Below, piece after piece: positions 62,047 through 64,000 of a stretch of 64,000 bases of DNA (the stretch's first letter is position 1; each line of letters starts with the position of its first letter). The position numbers and the translations under genes are program-made. A model generated the notes under the pieces. That model did not search any database. It worked only from the letters and a program-made list of their open reading frames with translations, and was not told the origin of the DNA. Source of the stretch: Leptolyngbya subtilissima AS-A7 (GTDB lineage Bacteria; Cyanobacteriota; Cyanobacteriia; Phormidesmidales; Phormidesmidaceae); assembly GCF_039962255.1 (NCBI RefSeq), contig NZ_JAMPKY010000001.1, forward strand, positions 434,001 to 498,000. The letters run 5' to 3'.

Positions 62047-63642
62047 TTAATCCACTGTCACCATCACGCCATTGAGGTTGGCAGCGGTGCTCCTGGGCTG
62101 GGCACCGAAGTTTTTGATCAGCAGCGATCGCAGCACCCCATGCAGCTCATCGCAGGGAATGCCCTGCTGCACCTTTTCGCCCAGGTGAGCCTCCTTGCCC
62201 ACCTTGCCGCCCATGAAAATGTCCACCCCTTCCACGGTTTTGCCGTCCTTGCGCACCTTGGTGCCCATCAGGCCAATATCGGCCACTTGGGGCTGACCGC
62301 AGGAGTTGGGGCAGCCCGTCCAGTGAATGCGCACCGGCTGCGATAGGGTGAGTTCTGCGTCTAGGGCCTCGGCTAGGGCCACGGCGCGCTGTTTGGTTTC
62401 CACCAGGGCAAAGTTGCAGAACTGTGACCCGGTGCAGGAGACCAGCGATCGCATTAGCGCCGAGGGGGCGATCGAGAATTTCCCCAGCAGCGGCTCTTGC
62501 CGCAGCACCGCCAGCCGCGAGTCGGGCACGTTGGGAATAATTACGTTCTGCTCCACCGTCAGGCGCAGTTCGCCGCTGCCGTAGACCTCCGCCAGGCGGG
62601 CCAGGTCAAGCAGATCGCTGGCCTGCAATCGCCCCACCGGAATGTGCAGCCCCACGTAGTTGAGCCCCACCTGCTTTTGGGGATAAATGCCAATGTGGTC
62701 GCGCTTGTCCCAGTCCATTTCATCCTTGGGCGCAGCTGACAGCAGCGGCTGCCCGTAGGCAGTTTCCACCGCGGCCCGAAATTGCTCCATGCCCCATTCG
62801 TCAATCAGCCACATCAGGCGGGCCTTTTGCCGGTTCACCCGCGGGCCATGGTCGCGGTACACCTCAAGAATGGCGCGACACAGCTCCACGACACTGTCGT
62901 CGTCGGAGGGTACCCAGGCGTTGAGCGGAATGGCGGCCTCACAGCGGCGGGCAGAGAAAAAGCCCCCTACCACGACGTTAAAGCCCAGCACACCCTCTCG
63001 GTAGGCGGGCACAAAGGCAATATCGTTAATCTCCGCATGGATGGAGTTGTCGCGCCCGCCCTCAATGGCGATATTGAATTTGCGGGGCAGGTTGCTAAAG
63101 GCCGCGTTGCCTTCGCCATTGGCGGTGATCATGTCTTGAACTTTGCGCACCAGCCCTTGGGTGTCTATCAGCTCGTCGGCGTCAAGGCCCGCCACGGGCG
63201 ACCCGGTGATGTTGCGTACGTTGTCCATGCCCGATTGGATAGAGGTCAGCCCCGCCGCGTGCATGCGCCGAAAAATATCGGGAATGTCTTCGAGCAAAAT
63301 ACCGCGCAGCTGAAGGTTTTGTCGGGTGGTGATGTCGGCGCTGCCATCTTCGCCGTAGCGTTGGATAATTTCCGCTAGGGTGCGGGCCTTATAGCCGTTG
63401 AGCAACCCGTTGGGCAGCCGCAGCCGCAGCATAAACTTGCCAGGCGTCACCGGGCGAAAGAAAATGCCCAGCCATTTGAGCCGATGGGTGAGGTCGGTGT
63501 CGTCCACGGCTTCCCACCCCAGCTGAGCAAACTGCTCCAGCTCGTGCTTGACTAGCAGACCGTCTTTGTCGGCCTTAAACTGTTCAAACTTATTGAGTTT
63601 GGCGGTGGCCGCTGTGCTGGCCGTGTTTATAGAAGTGGTCAC
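62047..63642 (-). CDS. nirA: Ferredoxin-nitrite reductase NirA
   Basis: 531 residues. Reduces nitrite to ammonium with six electrons from ferredoxin. Two nitrite/sulfite reductase repeats: GKFMLRLRLPNG and ADITTRQNLQLRGI in the first half, RLTVEQNVIIPNVPD in the second. The 4Fe-4S/siroheme Cys are in CTGSQFC and TGCPNSCGQ, as required. No C-terminal ferredoxin extension is present. It is first in the minus-strand order nirA, narB, psiE-like. An NtcA-type promoter lies 130-170 bases upstream. Transporter genes usually found between nirA and narB are absent. Confidence 0.97.
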   Translation of the reverse strand: MTTSINTASTAATAKLNKFEQFKADKDGLLVKHELEQFAQLGWEAVDDTDLTHRLKWLGIFFRPVTPGKFMLRLRLPNGLLNGYKARTLAEIIQRYGEDGSADITTRQNLQLRGILLEDIPDIFRRMHAAGLTSIQSGMDNVRNITGSPVAGLDADELIDTQGLVRKVQDMITANGEGNAAFSNLPRKFNIAIEGGRDNSIHAEINDIAFVPAYREGVLGFNVVVGGFFSARRCEAAIPLNAWVPSDDDSVVELCRAILEVYRDHGPRVNRQKARLMWLIDEWGMEQFRAAVETAYGQPLLSAAPKDEMDWDKRDHIGIYPQKQVGLNYVGLHIPVGRLQASDLLDLARLAEVYGSGELRLTVEQNVIIPNVPDSRLAVLRQEPLLGKFSIAPSALMRSLVSCTGSQFCNFALVETKQRAVALAEALDAELTLSQPVRIHWTGCPNSCGQPQVADIGLMGTKVRKDGKTVEGVDIFMGGKVGKEAHLGEKVQQGIPCDELHGVLRSLLIKNFGAQPRSTAANLNGVMVTVD

Positions 63643-63771
63643 TGGTACACCGTTGTAGCAAGACGTTTACCGACGCATCCCCTAACTGGTGAAAGTCTCC
63701 CAGTCTCCCCCAGACGCTACTGCCTCAATCGCTACAGAACGATCGAGATCAGCCTAGGGTTAGGTGTGGCT

Positions 63772-63813
63772 AGCCTAGAACCGCTCTAGAGAGGCTTTTG
63801 TATAGACTCATAC
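63772..63813 (-). promoter_or_regulatory. NtcA-activated nirA promoter
   Basis: On the minus strand the box GTATGAGTCTATAC (63813-63800) fits GTA-N8-TAC exactly. It is followed after 22 bases by TAGGCT (63777-63772), which fits the TAN3T -10 element. This is the canonical NtcA class II arrangement, so nirA should be induced when ammonium is absent and 2-oxoglutarate is high. The predicted start near 63765 gives a leader of about 120 bases. Confidence 0.88.
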
Positions 63814-63967
63814 GTTTTTTGAAGCACCATGCAGGCTCCGCAAGAGGCGGCTGCGCGAACTGCATAGTCAAACCTCGGGAAACCCAGGTTTAGGTCCTAT
63901 GGTGTAGAAGGCCGGTTCCCGCCGATGCCAGTTCCAGAGCCAACCCAGAGCCAACTAGGAGCGCCCT

Positions 63968-64000
63968 GTGTCCTCTTTTGATCAGTTTGCGGTTTCATCA
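63968..64000 (+). CDS. Start of a gene running off the window (3' partial)
   Basis: GTG at 63968 is preceded by AGGAG (63957-63961) with 6-base spacing. The frame reads MSSFDQFAVSS to the window end. It is divergent from nirA. Only 11 codons are visible, so no product can be named. Confidence 0.45.
   Translation, partial: MSSFDQFAVSS

Overview
The window comes from a cyanobacterium, probably a filamentous Leptolyngbya- or Nodosilinea-like lineage (the genus is an inference). Evidence: the HIP1 octamer GCGATCGC is frequent, and there are genes for geranylgeranyl reductase (chlP), photosystem II PsbZ, the phycobilisome degradation protein NblA, ferredoxin-type nitrate and nitrite reductases behind an NtcA promoter, GuaB3 and a UbiB/ABC1 kinase. 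Most of the DNA is GC-rich and dense with housekeeping and signalling genes.

Layout. 0-2.5 kb: end of a hybrid histidine kinase overlapping a REC-PAS-GGDEF-EAL protein. 2.5-11.8 kb: YdeI-like protein, dnaA, peptide deformylase, chlP, guaB3, KtrA/TrkA-type K+ regulator and anmK. 12-24.6 kb: Ser/Thr kinase, universal stress protein, nblA, then a long minus-strand series (DHH-CBS-CCA polymerase, membrane pseudokinase, small coiled-coil protein, UbiB kinase, PP2C phosphatase), followed by psbZ and ribH. 24.7 kb: tRNA-Gly(GCC). 25-35 kb: adenylate cyclase, membrane glycosyltransferase, HAD phosphatase, YbjN-like protein, amidase, lipoprotein, two response regulators and an M24 peptidase. 35.2-37.5 kb: a cobalamin riboswitch leading into an unknown gene and a DUF1636 gene, then an AllA-like protein. 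37.5-41.8 kb: a decaying accessory patch with an Uma2 pseudogene, a TIR-domain membrane protein broken by three lesions, the remnant of a second helicase copy and an MITE-like element, interrupted by an intact class V aminotransferase gene. 41.7-46 kb: SF2 helicase, aldo/keto reductase, YkvA-like protein and a metal ABC permease.

46.2-57.5 kb is a surface glycan locus: Wzm/Wzt-type ABC exporter, two methyltransferases, four GT4 and one GT2 glycosyltransferases, and a GDP-mannose 4,6-dehydratase. The first 8 kb is AT-rich and nearly free of HIP1 sites, while the last genes have host-like composition. This suggests an acquired block joined to resident genes. Another AT-rich methyltransferase gene follows.

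59-63.6 kb carries nirA and narB with a PsiE-like gene on the minus strand. The nirA promoter has a perfect NtcA box at the canonical distance from its -10 element. No nitrate transporter gene lies between nirA and narB.

No completely new multi-gene system stands out. The most unusual items are the riboswitch-controlled DUF1636 operon, the pseudokinase/phosphatase/UbiB cluster, the decaying TIR gene, and the helicase remnant next to a small palindromic element.
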